41,894 nucleotides of DNA from positions 1 to 41,894 of the forward strand of contig JBDHRG010000010.1 in assembly GCA_039807445.1 (NCBI GenBank). The letters are read 5' to 3'. Under the pieces are notes generated by a model. That model ran no database searches. It was not told where the DNA came from and saw only the letters and a program-made list of their open reading frames with translations. This DNA comes from JBDHRG01 sp039807445 (lineage in GTDB: Bacteria; Pseudomonadota; Gammaproteobacteria; Competibacterales; Competibacteraceae). A program made the position numbers and the translations under genes. Below, one piece after another: positions 7,206-15,465 of the stretch (within the stretch, counting starts at the first letter, position 1; every line of letters starts with the position of its first letter).

Positions 7206-8167
7206 CGCGGTTCTGGCTGACGCTGCTGCTGGCCGTGGTGCTCGCGCCGGCGCATGCGCTGGAGACGGTCCGCATCGGCGTGATGGCCTCGGGCACCGTG
7301 CACTGGGAGCTGGAGCTGATGGCGGCGCGCGGGCTCGCCGCGCGCGAGGGCGTGGCGCTCGAGCTGGTGCGCTTCGCCAACAAGGACGCCACCCATGTCG
7401 CGCTCGCCGGCGGCGCGGTCGACGTGATCGTCGACGACTGGCTGTGGGTGTCGCGCAGCCGCGACGAGGGCAAGCGCTACACGCTGGTCACGCACTCGCT
7501 GGCGGCCGGTGCGCTGTATGCGCGCGCCGACAGCGGCATCGTCCGGCCCGAAGACCTCGCCGGCCGGCGCCTCGGCGTCGCCGGCGGCGCGCTCGACAAG
7601 AGCTGGCTGCTGTTGCGCGCCTGGGGCAGGCGCAGGCTCGGCGTCGATCTCGCCCAGGCGGCCGAGCCGAGCTTCGCCGCACCGCCGCTGCTGAACGCGC
7701 TGTTCGAGCGCGGCGAGTTGCCGGCGGTGCTGAACTACTGGCACTACGGCGCCCGCCTCGAAGCCCGCGGGCTGCGCCCGCTGCTGACGGTGCGCGAAGT
7801 GCTGGCCGGGCTCGGCGCGCCGCCCGGGCTGCCGCTGATCGGCTGGGTATTCGACGAGGACTGGGCCGCGGCGAACCGCGCGGCGCTCGGCGGCTTCCTG
7901 CGCGCCTCGCGCGCGGCCAAGACGCTGCTCGCCGGCTCCGACGAAGCCTGGGACGCGGTGCGGCCGCTGACCGGCGCCGAGAGCGAGGCGGTGTTCCGCG
8001 CGCTGCGCGAAGGCTACCGCGCCGGCATTCCGGCGCACGTCGGCCCCGACGACCGGCTCGCCGCCGAGGCGGTGTTCGCGCTGCTCGCCGGCGAGGGCGG
8101 CGCGGCGCTGGTCGGGCGCGGCACGCAGCTCGCGCCCGGCACCTTCTGGGACGGCTACCGGGACTGA
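7202..8167 (+). CDS. ABC transporter substrate-binding protein, NMT1/SsuA-like
   Basis: This is a 321-aa secreted protein with signal peptide MTRFWLTLLLAVVLAPAHA. The mature start VRIGVMASGTVHWELELMAARGL and the AGGAVDVIVDDWLWVSR block are typical of the NMT1/THI5-like and SsuA group, which binds sulfonates, taurine, thiamine precursors or nitrate. It begins a canonical importer with the permease (3 bases downstream) and ATPase. Its setting among quinoprotein-relay genes suggests that it supplies something needed for alcohol oxidation. The substrate cannot be told from sequence. Confidence 0.75.
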   Translation: MTRFWLTLLLAVVLAPAHALETVRIGVMASGTVHWELELMAARGLAAREGVALELVRFANKDATHVALAGGAVDVIVDDWLWVSRSRDEGKRYTLVTHSLAAGALYARADSGIVRPEDLAGRRLGVAGGALDKSWLLLRAWGRRRLGVDLAQAAEPSFAAPPLLNALFERGELPAVLNYWHYGARLEARGLRPLLTVREVLAGLGAPPGLPLIGWVFDEDWAAANRAALGGFLRASRAAKTLLAGSDEAWDAVRPLTGAESEAVFRALREGYRAGIPAHVGPDDRLAAEAVFALLAGEGGAALVGRGTQLAPGTFWDGYRD

Positions 8168-8170
8168 ACG

Positions 8171-8917
8171 ATGCCGATGCCCGAACGCTGGCTGCGCCCG
8201 CTGTCGCTGCTCACCCTGGTCGCCGCCTGGCAGGCGCTCGCCTGGGGGGTGGCGAGCCCGCTGCTGCCGGCGCCGGGGCAGGTCGCCGCGCGCGCCGCCG
8301 AGCTCGCCACGAGCGGCGAGCTGGCGCACCACCTCGGCATCACGCTGGCGCGGGTGGCGGCGAGCTTCGTGCTGGCGCTCGGCGTGGGGGCGGCGCTCGG
8401 CATGGCGCTGGGCGCCTCGCGCCGGCTGGACCGCTTCTTCGATGCCTGGCTGGTGCTCGGGCTGAACATCCCGGCGCTGGTGACGGTGATCCTGTGCTAC
8501 GTCTGGCTCGGGCTCAACGAGCTCGCGGCGGTCACCGCGGTGGCGCTGAACAAGATCCCGCTGGTGGTGGCGACGGTGCGCGAAGGCGCGCGCGCGGTCG
8601 ACCGCGAACTGCTCGCCGTGGCCGATGCCTTCCGCCTGCCGCCCGGGCGGCGCTTGCGGCGCGTGTACCTGCCGCAGCTCTACCCCTACCTGTTCGCCGC
8701 GGCGCGCACCGGGCTGTCGCTGATCTGGAAGATCGTGCTGGTGGTCGAACTGCTCGGCCGCTCGAGCGGCGTCGGCTTCCAGCTCAACCTGCTGTTCCAG
8801 TTCTTCGACATCGCCGGGATCCTCGCCTGGACGTTGGCGTTCGCCGCGGTGGTGCTGGCGGTCGAGGCGCTGGCGCTGCGACCGCTCGAGCGGCGGCTGC
8901 TGGGGTGGCGCGGATGA
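8171..8917 (+). CDS. ABC transporter permease, SsuC/TauC-like
   Basis: A 248-aa inner-membrane protein with about six hydrophobic segments. The cytoplasmic EAA loop that docks on the ATPase is visible as VADAFRLPPGRRLRRVYLPQ (about residues 154-173). It begins 3 bases after the binding-protein stop and its own stop overlaps the ATPase start, so the three form one importer. It is a single permease, so a homodimer is expected. Confidence 0.8.
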   Translation: MPMPERWLRPLSLLTLVAAWQALAWGVASPLLPAPGQVAARAAELATSGELAHHLGITLARVAASFVLALGVGAALGMALGASRRLDRFFDAWLVLGLNIPALVTVILCYVWLGLNELAAVTAVALNKIPLVVATVREGARAVDRELLAVADAFRLPPGRRLRRVYLPQLYPYLFAAARTGLSLIWKIVLVVELLGRSSGVGFQLNLLFQFFDIAGILAWTLAFAAVVLAVEALALRPLERRLLGWRG

Positions 8918-9702
8918 AGGCAATGACGCTCCACCCTGGAGGCGTTCCCGGAGAGCACTTCGCAGCGCAAGGCGCAGGGCTGTCGATCGCGATCCGCCGC
9001 AAGGCCTGGGGCGTCCGCACGGTGCTCGCCGGGCTGCGGCTCGACGTCGCCGACGGCGAATTCGTCTGCGTGGTCGGGCCTTCGGGCTGCGGCAAGAGCA
9101 CGCTGCTGAACCTGCTCGGCGGGCTGGACCGCGACTTCGACGGCGAGATCGCGCGCGGCACAGGTGCGCTCGGCGTGCTGTTCCAGAACCCGCGGCTGAT
9201 GCCCTGGCTGACCGTGCTCGACAACGTGCGGCTGGTCTTGCCCGCGGACGCTGACGGCGGCCACGCGCGCGAGCTGCTGGCGGCGATGGGGCTCGGCGAT
9301 GCGCTGGCGCACTTCCCGCGGCAGTTGTCGGGCGGCATGCAGCGCCGCGTCGCGCTCGCCCGCGCCTTCGCGGTGCGCCCGCGCCTGCTGCTGCTCGACG
9401 AGCCCTTCGTCTCGCTCGACGCGCCGGTGGCCGCCAGGCTGCGCGCGCTGCTGCTCGAGCGCTGGCGCGACACGCGCCCGACGGTGCTGTTCGTGACGCA
9501 CGACCTGACCGAGGCGCTCGAGTGCGCCGACCGCGTCGTGTTCCTCGGCGGCCAGCCGGCGCGCATCGTCCACGAGCTGCGCATCGCCGAGCCGCGCCCG
9601 CGCCCGGAAGCGGCGGTCGCGACCCTGCGCTCCCGCCTGTTCGAAGCGCATCCGGAGTTGCTGGCGGGCCGGACGGGCGCTGGCGCGAGGGGTGAGGAGT
9701 GA
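8914..9702 (+). CDS. ABC transporter ATP-binding protein, SsuB/TauB-like
   Basis: A 262-aa ATPase subunit. Walker A is GPSGCGKST (residues 55-63), the Q-loop is FQNPRLMPW, the signature is LSGGMQRR, Walker B is LLLLDEP and the H-loop is VTHD. The start at 8914 overlaps the permease stop; ATG at 8923 is an alternative. It completes the NMT1-like importer. A gap of 66 bases follows before the next, unrelated ABC ATPase, so the two transport systems may be translated independently. Confidence 0.82.
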   Translation: MKAMTLHPGGVPGEHFAAQGAGLSIAIRRKAWGVRTVLAGLRLDVADGEFVCVVGPSGCGKSTLLNLLGGLDRDFDGEIARGTGALGVLFQNPRLMPWLTVLDNVRLVLPADADGGHARELLAAMGLGDALAHFPRQLSGGMQRRVALARAFAVRPRLLLLDEPFVSLDAPVAARLRALLLERWRDTRPTVLFVTHDLTEALECADRVVFLGGQPARIVHELRIAEPRPRPEAAVATLRSRLFEAHPELLAGRTGAGARGEE

Positions 9703-9768
9703 GGAGAAGGAAACAGATGATCCGTTCCGCTGACCCGACACCCCTGACGACGCTCGGAGCCAGGATCA

Positions 9769-10524
9769 ATGCCTGATGCCCCGTTGCTCGCCGCCACCGA
9801 CGTCCGCAAGTCCTACGGCCCGCGCCCGGCGCTGGCCGGCGTGGACCTGACGGTGCGCCGCGGCGAATTCGTCGCGCTGCTCGGCCCGAACGGCGCCGGC
9901 AAGAGCACGCTGTTCCAGCTGCTGTCGGGGCTGTTCGTCGCCGACGCCGGGCGCATCGAGGTGCTCGGCCACGACATCGGCCGCGCGCCGGTGCCGGCGC
10001 TGGCCGGGCTCGGCATCGTGTTCCAGCAGCCCACGCTCGACCTCGACCTGTCGGTCGAAGCCAATCTGCGCTTCCACGGCCGGCTGCACGGCCTGGGCGG
10101 GCGGCGCCTGCGCGCGCGCATCGCCGAAGAACTGGCGCGCCAGGGCCTGGCCGAGCGTGCGCAGGAGCCCGCGCGCGCGCTGAGCGGCGGCAACCGCCGC
10201 AAGGTCGAGCTGGCCCGCGCGCTGCTGCACGGGCCGGTGCTGCTGCTGATGGACGAAGCCACCGTCGGGCTGGACCCCGCCTCGCGCCGGCAGTTGCTCG
10301 ACCAGGTGCTGGCGCTGCGCCGCGCGCGCGGCGTCGGCGTGCTGTGGGCCACCCACCTGGTCGACGAGGCCGAGGCCGCCGACCGCGCCGTCGTGCTGCA
10401 CCGCGGCCGCGTGCTCGCCGAAGGCACGCCGGCGGCGTTGCGCCAAGCCGCCGGCGCCCCCGACCTTGCCGCCGCCTTCCTGGCCTTGACCGCCGATGAC
10501 CCCGGAGAGAAAGCCCATGCCTGA
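9769..10524 (+). CDS. ABC transporter ATP-binding protein of the PQQ-alcohol dehydrogenase system
   Basis: A 251-aa ATPase of the ABC-2 (export/drug-resistance) branch. Walker A is GPNGAGKST, the signature is LSGGNRRKVELARAL, Walker B is LLLMDEATVGLDP and the H-loop is WATH. This subfamily partners the PedC-like ABC-2 permease at 12781-13587 and is found beside PQQ-dependent alcohol dehydrogenases. The direction of transport and the substrate are unproven. The stop overlaps the start of the beta-propeller gene by 8 bases. Confidence 0.82.
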   Translation: MPDAPLLAATDVRKSYGPRPALAGVDLTVRRGEFVALLGPNGAGKSTLFQLLSGLFVADAGRIEVLGHDIGRAPVPALAGLGIVFQQPTLDLDLSVEANLRFHGRLHGLGGRRLRARIAEELARQGLAERAQEPARALSGGNRRKVELARALLHGPVLLLMDEATVGLDPASRRQLLDQVLALRRARGVGVLWATHLVDEAEAADRAVVLHRGRVLAEGTPAALRQAAGAPDLAAAFLALTADDPGEKAHA

Positions 10525-11509
10525 ATGCCACCGCCGTACCGTCGTCCGCATCGCCGCCGCTGCCGCGTTCGCCCTGGCTGCCGCAGCCGCGCAGGCGAAG
10601 GACACCGGCTACGTGTTCGTCAGCAGCGAGAAAGACCACGCCGTCACCGTGCTCGACGGCAAGACGCTCGAGCCCGTCAAGGCGATCAAGACCTCGAAGC
10701 GCCCGCGCGACATGCACTTCAGCCCCGACCGCAGCCGCATCTACGTCGCCTGCGGCGACGCCGGCAAAGCCGACGTGATCGACATCGCCAGGCTCGAGGT
10801 GGTCGACCGCATCGCCGTCGGCGCCGATCCCGAGATGTTCGACCTGAGCCCCGACGGCAGCCGGCTGTACGTCTCCAACGAAGAGGACTCGGTGCTGTCG
10901 GTGATCGACCTCGCGGGCAAGCGGACGCTGCGCCAGATCAAGGTCGGCGCCGAGCCCGAGGGCGTGCTGGCCGGTGCCGACGGCAAGACGGTATACGTGA
11001 GCTCCGAGGTCGCCAACATGGTGCACGTGGTCGACGCCGAGGCCGGCAAGGTGCTGAAGAACATCGTCGTCGGCAACCGCCCGCGGCGCTTCGCCGCGAC
11101 TCCCGACGGCGGCGAGGTCTGGGTCAGCAACGAGCTCGGCGCCAGCGTCAGCGTGATCGAGACCCGCGGGCATACGGTCGCGGCCACCATCAAGTTCGAA
11201 CCCAAGGGTTTCCGCGCCGACGAGGTCACGCCGGTCGGCATCGCGATCAGCCGCGACGGCAAAACCGCCTTCGTCACGCTGGGCCGCGCGAACCACGTCG
11301 CCGCGGTCGACGTGGCGAGCCGCAAGGTCGAGGACTACGTGCTGGTCGGCAGGCGCGCCTGGGGCGTCGCGCTCGACCGCGACGAGAAGCGCCTGTTCGT
11401 CGCCAACGGCCTGAGCGACGACGTCTCGGTGGTCGACGTCGCCAGCCGCAAGGCGCTCAAGTCGGTGCGCGCCGGGCGCGTGCCGCACACCGTGCTGATC
11501 GACGATTGA
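10517..11509 (+). CDS. PQQ-dependent catabolism-associated beta-propeller protein (YVTN repeats)
   Basis: A 330-aa protein with a signal peptide ending near AQA (residue 27). Seven or so repeats follow the YVTN pattern, for example IYVACGDAGKADVIDI, LYVSNEEDSVLSVIDL, VYVSSEVANMVHVVD, VWVSNELGASVSVIE and LFVANGLSDDVSVVDV. It is expected to be a periplasmic propeller, a likely binding or scaffold protein. ATG at 10517 is preferred because GGAGAG lies 7 bases upstream; it is also possible to start at 10496. It lies between the ATPase and binding protein of the same system. Confidence 0.83.
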   Translation: MPECHRRTVVRIAAAAAFALAAAAAQAKDTGYVFVSSEKDHAVTVLDGKTLEPVKAIKTSKRPRDMHFSPDRSRIYVACGDAGKADVIDIARLEVVDRIAVGADPEMFDLSPDGSRLYVSNEEDSVLSVIDLAGKRTLRQIKVGAEPEGVLAGADGKTVYVSSEVANMVHVVDAEAGKVLKNIVVGNRPRRFAATPDGGEVWVSNELGASVSVIETRGHTVAATIKFEPKGFRADEVTPVGIAISRDGKTAFVTLGRANHVAAVDVASRKVEDYVLVGRRAWGVALDRDEKRLFVANGLSDDVSVVDVASRKALKSVRAGRVPHTVLIDD

Positions 11510-11518
11510 GACGAAGGC

Positions 11519-12745
11519 ATGGACTGCATGTCGCTCCGATGCCGTACGATTCGACTCTCTCGGCCGCTGAAGGGGAGGGGGCCGGGATGCCTGCTGCTGG
11601 CGGTGGCTTGCCTGTGGTTCGGCATCGCTTCGGCCCAGGCTCGCGAACTGGTGATCGGCTACCTCGGCCTCGCCGACGATCCGCGCTACGAGCCTACGCA
11701 CCTCGAGCACGCCTTCCAGGGCCAGGCCGGAGGCCGTCCGCTCGCCGGCGCCGAGGTGGCGCTCGAAGAGTCGGCTTTCGCCCTCGGGGCGCTCGGGCTG
11801 GAGGTGAAGCTCGAGGCGGTCGAGGCCGAAGCCGAGGGTTTGCCGGCGGCGCTCGATACACTGGCCGTGGCGGGGGCGCGCATCGTGCTGCTCGACCTGC
11901 CGGCCGAGCGCCTGGCGGCACTGGCCGCGGCCAGCCGCGGCAAGCCGCTGCTGCTGGTCAACGTCGCGGCCGGCGACGATGGCCTGCGCCAGCAGGACTG
12001 CCAGCCCGGGCTGCTGCACACCGCACCGAACGAGGCGATGCTCGCCGATGCACTGGCGCAATACCTGGCATCGCGCAAGTGGCGCAAGGTGCTGGCGTTG
12101 GTCGGACCGCAGCCGGCCGACCAGGCGCGCGGTGCGGCCTTCGCCGCCGCGGCGAAGCGCTTCGGTCTGAAGCTGGTCGCGACGCGGCCGTTCGAGCTGT
12201 CGAACGATCCGCGCCGGCGCGAGCTCGGCAACATCGCGCTGCTGAGCGCTGGCGAGGATTACGACGCCGTGTACATCGCCGACACCGACGGCGAGTTCGC
12301 CCGCGACGCGCTGTACCGCACCGTGTTGCCGCGGCCGGTGGTGGGTTCGGCCGGGCTGGTGCCCGAGGCCTGGCACTGGGCCTGGGAGCGCCACGGCGCA
12401 CCGCAGCTGAACAGCCGCTTCCAGCGCGCGGCCGGGCGCCCGATGCGCGGTGCGGACTGGGCGGCGTGGGTTGCGGTCAAGGGCGTGGTCGAGGCGGCGC
12501 TGCGCACCGGCGGCGATGACTTCGACGAGCTGGCGGCGTACCTGCGCGGGCCGGAGATCGTGATCGACGGCTTCAAGGGCGCGCGGCTGAGCTTCCGCCC
12601 CTGGGACGGGCAGATGCGCCAGCCGCTGTTCCTGACCACCGGCAACGGCATCGCCGCCAGCGCCCCGCTCGAGGGCTTCCTGCACCCGAGCGACAACCTC
12701 GACACGCTCGGCTTCGACGAGCCGGACAGCCGGTGCCGGCTCTGA
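11519..12745 (+). CDS. ABC transporter substrate-binding protein, PQQ-dependent alcohol dehydrogenase system
   Basis: A 408-aa type-1 periplasmic-binding-fold protein, like branched-chain amino acid binding proteins (LivJ type). The signal peptide includes CLLLAVACLWFGIASAQA. The mature start is LVIGYLGLADDPRY. Lobe features include ARIVLLDLPAERLAALA and YLASRKWRKVLALVGP. Family members accompany an ABC-2 permease, an unusual pairing because such permeases normally lack binding proteins. The start may be 11519 or 11528. Its last codons run up to the ABC-2 permease region. Confidence 0.78.
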   Translation: MDCMSLRCRTIRLSRPLKGRGPGCLLLAVACLWFGIASAQARELVIGYLGLADDPRYEPTHLEHAFQGQAGGRPLAGAEVALEESAFALGALGLEVKLEAVEAEAEGLPAALDTLAVAGARIVLLDLPAERLAALAAASRGKPLLLVNVAAGDDGLRQQDCQPGLLHTAPNEAMLADALAQYLASRKWRKVLALVGPQPADQARGAAFAAAAKRFGLKLVATRPFELSNDPRRRELGNIALLSAGEDYDAVYIADTDGEFARDALYRTVLPRPVVGSAGLVPEAWHWAWERHGAPQLNSRFQRAAGRPMRGADWAAWVAVKGVVEAALRTGGDDFDELAAYLRGPEIVIDGFKGARLSFRPWDGQMRQPLFLTTGNGIAASAPLEGFLHPSDNLDTLGFDEPDSRCRL

Positions 12746-12780
12746 TTGCATCCCCCATCCCCACCAGCCTGGAGATGCCG

Positions 12781-13587
12781 ATGACGCCGAACCACGCGCT
12801 GCTCGCGCTGCAAGCCGTCGCCGGGCGCGAGCTGGCGAAGTATCTGCGCCAGTACGGCCGGCTGTTCTCGTCGCTGGTGCGGCCGAGCCTGTGGCTGCTG
12901 GTGTTCGCCGCCGGCTTCCAGAACGTGTTCGGCGTCGCGATCATCCCGCCGTACGACACCTACATCGAGTACCGCGTCTACATCGCGCCGGGGCTGCTCG
13001 GCATGGTGCTGCTGTTCAACGGCATGCAGAGCTCGCTGGCGATGGTCTACGACCGCGAGATGGGCGTGATGCGCCTGCTGCTGACCGCGCCGCTGCCGCG
13101 CTGGTACCTGCTGGCGTGCAAGCTCGCCGCCGGCACGTTGCTGTCGCTGGTGCAGGCTTACGCCTTCCTGGTGATCGCGGCGCTGTTCGGCGTCGATCTG
13201 CCGGCGGCCGGCTGGTTCACCGTGCTGCCCGCGCTCGTGCTGTCGGGGCTGATGCTCGGCGCGCTGGGGCTGCTGTTGTCGGCCAACATCCGCCAGCTCG
13301 AGAACTTCGCCGGGACGATGAATTTCGTGATCTTCCCGATGTTCTTCGTCTCGACCGCGCTGTACCCGCTGTGGAAGCTGCGCGAATCGGGCGCCGAGCT
13401 CGTCTACCAGCTGGCCCGCTTCAACCCGTTCACGCACGCGGTCGAGCTGGTGCGCTTCGCGCTGTACGGCCGCTTCGACGCCGGTGCGTGCGCGGTGGTG
13501 CTCGCGAGCCTGGCACTGTTCTTCGCCGCTGCCGCCTGGAGCTACGATCCGCAGCGCGGCTCGCTGAAGCGCAAGGGCGGGGGGTGA
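12781..13587 (+). CDS. pedC: ABC-2 type permease, PedC-like (alcohol ABC transporter)
   Basis: A 268-aa inner-membrane protein with about six hydrophobic helices. The typical ABC-2 block is present: GLLGMVLLFNGMQSSLAMVYDREMGVMRLLLTAPLPRWYLL, followed by the conserved NPFTHAVELVRFALYG near the C-terminus. The ATG at 12781 is preferred because GGAG at 12771-12774 is 6 bases upstream; an in-frame GTG at 12733 would overlap the previous gene. It forms an ABC-2 transporter with the ATPase at 9769-10524. In Pseudomonas the pedABC cluster accompanies PQQ alcohol oxidation. The substrate is not known from sequence. Confidence 0.8.
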   Translation: MTPNHALLALQAVAGRELAKYLRQYGRLFSSLVRPSLWLLVFAAGFQNVFGVAIIPPYDTYIEYRVYIAPGLLGMVLLFNGMQSSLAMVYDREMGVMRLLLTAPLPRWYLLACKLAAGTLLSLVQAYAFLVIAALFGVDLPAAGWFTVLPALVLSGLMLGALGLLLSANIRQLENFAGTMNFVIFPMFFVSTALYPLWKLRESGAELVYQLARFNPFTHAVELVRFALYGRFDAGACAVVLASLALFFAAAAWSYDPQRGSLKRKGGG

Positions 13588-13738
13588 GCCGATGAGGCGT
13601 GACGCGCCGCTGTGGCAGCGGCTCGAACCGCGATCATCTTGCGGCCGAGATCGAGTGTGAGCTTTTGCGGATACGCTTCGGGTATCTGGTCTGAGCCGCA
13701 CTGGCTGGCTCCCGTGCGTCACGCATGACCGACATGGG

Positions 13739-13744
13739 TATACT
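13739..13744 (+). promoter_or_regulatory. Possible -10 element of the toxin-antitoxin operon
   Basis: TATACT lies about 31 bases before the antitoxin ATG. A recognisable -35 hexamer is lacking. The region 13588-13774 otherwise shows only a small GCCGCT/AGCGGC stem-loop. Confidence 0.35.
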
Positions 13745-13774
13745 GAGGGCGAACGCCGCTGGGGGGAGTGCGCC

Positions 13775-13987
13775 ATGAGCAAGCGGGTTGTCGATTTGAG
13801 CCTCGAGGAACTGGCTGCTCTGGCTGCGACGGCGGGCCAGCGCGCGGTGCAGGCTGCACAGGCGGTGGGCTTGCCGACCACCGGCCTTCGCGACGGGAAG
13901 ATCGTCAAGACGTGGCCGGATGGGCGACAGGAAGAAGTGAAGCGCCTCGGTGCCAAGAAGCACAGGACACCTGCTTGCGCTAAATGA
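13775..13987 (+). CDS. Small antitoxin-like protein upstream of a zeta-like toxin
   Basis: A 70-aa basic protein. It begins KRVVDLSLEELAALAATAGQRAVQAAQAVG (a predicted helical stretch) and ends in a short strand-like part GLRDGKIVKTWPDGRQEEVK. It is coupled to the kinase-like toxin gene by an ATGA overlap, the usual design of toxin-antitoxin pairs. No epsilon antitoxin similarity is evident, so it belongs to another antitoxin type. The function is inferred from position. Confidence 0.6.
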   Translation: MSKRVVDLSLEELAALAATAGQRAVQAAQAVGLPTTGLRDGKIVKTWPDGRQEEVKRLGAKKHRTPACAK

Positions 13988-14922
13988 GTGAAGCCGAGCA
14001 AGGACGCCCGTTCGTCATCATCATCGCCGGACCCAACGGGTCCGGCAAAACCACGCTCACCAACCAGTTGCGCGAGCAAGGCTTGGACCTCGGCGAATAC
14101 ATCAACGCCGACGAGATCACCGCCGAACTGCTCGCCGGCACACCGAGCCCGACGCCTGGGCGGATCGAGAGGGCCAACCGTCAGGCGCAGAGGCTCGCCG
14201 ATGAGCGCCGGCAAGCGGCGCTCGAGGATGCGCGCTCGCTGTCCTTCGAGACGGTCATGTCGCATCCGAGCAAAATCGAGCTCATGGAGCAGGCGCGGGC
14301 GCGTGGCTACGACGTGCGGCTGTTCTTCGTCGGCGTCGACGATCCGGCTATCAACCTCGAGCGCGTGGCGCTGCGTGTGCAGCAGGGCGGTCATGACGTG
14401 CCGCCGGGAAAGATCATCGAACGCTACGAGCGCGTGATGGAGCGCCTGCCCGACGCCGTTCGAGCCTCGGATCAGGCGGTCATCTTCGACAACTCCCGCG
14501 ACGATGATCCGTTGCGGATGGTCGCGGCGATCCAGCAGGGTCGTGAAGTCGTGATGTTGATGGAGGTGCCGCCGCACTGGTTCAGGGCGCGGCTCCTCGA
14601 CAAGCTAGGTCACGCGCTGGACACCGCCGCGGGGCCGAACAAGGCGCTCGCCGGCGACTTCCGCCGCCTCGATCCCGTCGAGCTGGAGCAGAGCTATCGT
14701 GAGCACCCGGGAATGATGGACGCGCTCCGAGCCCGTGCCGCCGTGGAGGCTTTCGCTCGGGAGCGCATCCAGCTCCCGGAGGCGCAACAGCGATTCGTCG
14801 AAGTCGCCCTTGCGCGCATCGCGTACAACCTCGAGCACGGGCTACCCAACCCGCAGCCGACGCTGCGCGGCGAGCAGGACGCGGAGCCGCTTTTCCGGGG
14901 CAACGGCGAGCGCGACAGGTAG
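13984..14922 (+). CDS. Zeta toxin-family / AAA kinase-like protein
   Basis: A 312-aa protein with Walker A GPNGSGKTT at residues 16-24, followed by YINADEITAEL and the SFETVMSHPSKIELM block. These are the substrate-side elements typical of zeta/PezT-like kinases, which phosphorylate UDP-N-acetylglucosamine in characterised members. The central part, RVQQGGHDVPPGKIIERYERV, resembles the LID region of bacterial zeta-like P-loop proteins. It is longer than many zeta-like homologues (~190-200 aa) because of a C-terminal extension ending PLFRGNGERDR. The start overlaps the small upstream gene. Toxicity is inferred. Confidence 0.72.
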   Translation: MSEAEQGRPFVIIIAGPNGSGKTTLTNQLREQGLDLGEYINADEITAELLAGTPSPTPGRIERANRQAQRLADERRQAALEDARSLSFETVMSHPSKIELMEQARARGYDVRLFFVGVDDPAINLERVALRVQQGGHDVPPGKIIERYERVMERLPDAVRASDQAVIFDNSRDDDPLRMVAAIQQGREVVMLMEVPPHWFRARLLDKLGHALDTAAGPNKALAGDFRRLDPVELEQSYREHPGMMDALRARAAVEAFARERIQLPEAQQRFVEVALARIAYNLEHGLPNPQPTLRGEQDAEPLFRGNGERDR

Positions 14923-15375
14923 CTGTAGCGGCTCACACACAGCGCCCGGTCGACTCGCAAACAGCGCCGATTTCGGCTCGCAGTGATCGATTCCAGCCGC
15001 CGGCGCCGGCTCACGTTCTCTGCAACCAGGCGCGCACTCGTCGGCCTCGGCTCGCTCCAGCGGCGGCCGGCTCACGTTGGTGGCGTGCATCTCGCACGGG
15101 TCCTGCTGCGGCGGGTCTCTGGCGGGGCTCGGCGCGATCGATCGTGCTGCCGAGGAGAAGCCACCAGCCGCTCCAAGGCCAGCGGAACCCGGGTCTTCGA
15201 CCGGCGGCCAGCGCCGGCACGCGGTGCTCGCAGTTGCGCAGCGGCCTGATCACGACGCCCTTGCGAGGTCGTTCTTGACGCACTCCAGGTGCAGCGCCAC
15301 GTCCTGCTCGCCAGTACCTGCATTGCATGCGGTTCGGCTCGAAGGCAGGGGCGTGCAGTTGGGAGCAAAAGTGTG
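14923..15375. other. Gene-poor region, probably decayed sequence
   Basis: I see no intact gene. The exact repeat CCGGCTCACGTT occurs at 15006-15017 and 15067-15078. On the minus strand a short frame (about 15250-15315) encodes GEQDVALHLECVKNDLARAS before a stop, which could be the end of a lost gene, perhaps from a mobile element. No function can be assigned. Confidence 0.4.
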
Positions 15376-15405
15376 TTGACAGTCTTATATAAGATATTTT
15401 ATAAA
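15376..15405 (+). promoter_or_regulatory. Promoter and palindromic operator of suyAB
   Basis: TTGACA (15376-15381) is followed after 18 bases by TATAAA (15400-15405), a strong sigma-70-type pair in an AT-rich island. A perfect 12-bp palindrome TCTTATATAAGA (15383-15394) fills the spacer and is a good operator candidate. Its style recalls GntR-family sites. Neither nearby regulator gene shows this palindrome at its own promoter, so the binder may be encoded elsewhere. Confidence 0.65.
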
Positions 15406-15465
15406 TGACTCACGGTCACCGAAGCGGTGCCGCGGATTCCCCCGAGACAGGCTGAGGAGAGGCTG

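Noticed and set aside
7109..12751. A 1,880-codon open frame on the minus strand
   Set aside because: It lies opposite nine plausible plus-strand genes with domain motifs. It is a by-product of GC-rich codon use, with no recognisable domain and a composition of Arg/Ala/Gln runs.
14923..15375. Insertion sequence
   Set aside because: No transposase motif, terminal inverted repeats or target duplication could be shown. Only a short repeat and a possible coding relic are visible.
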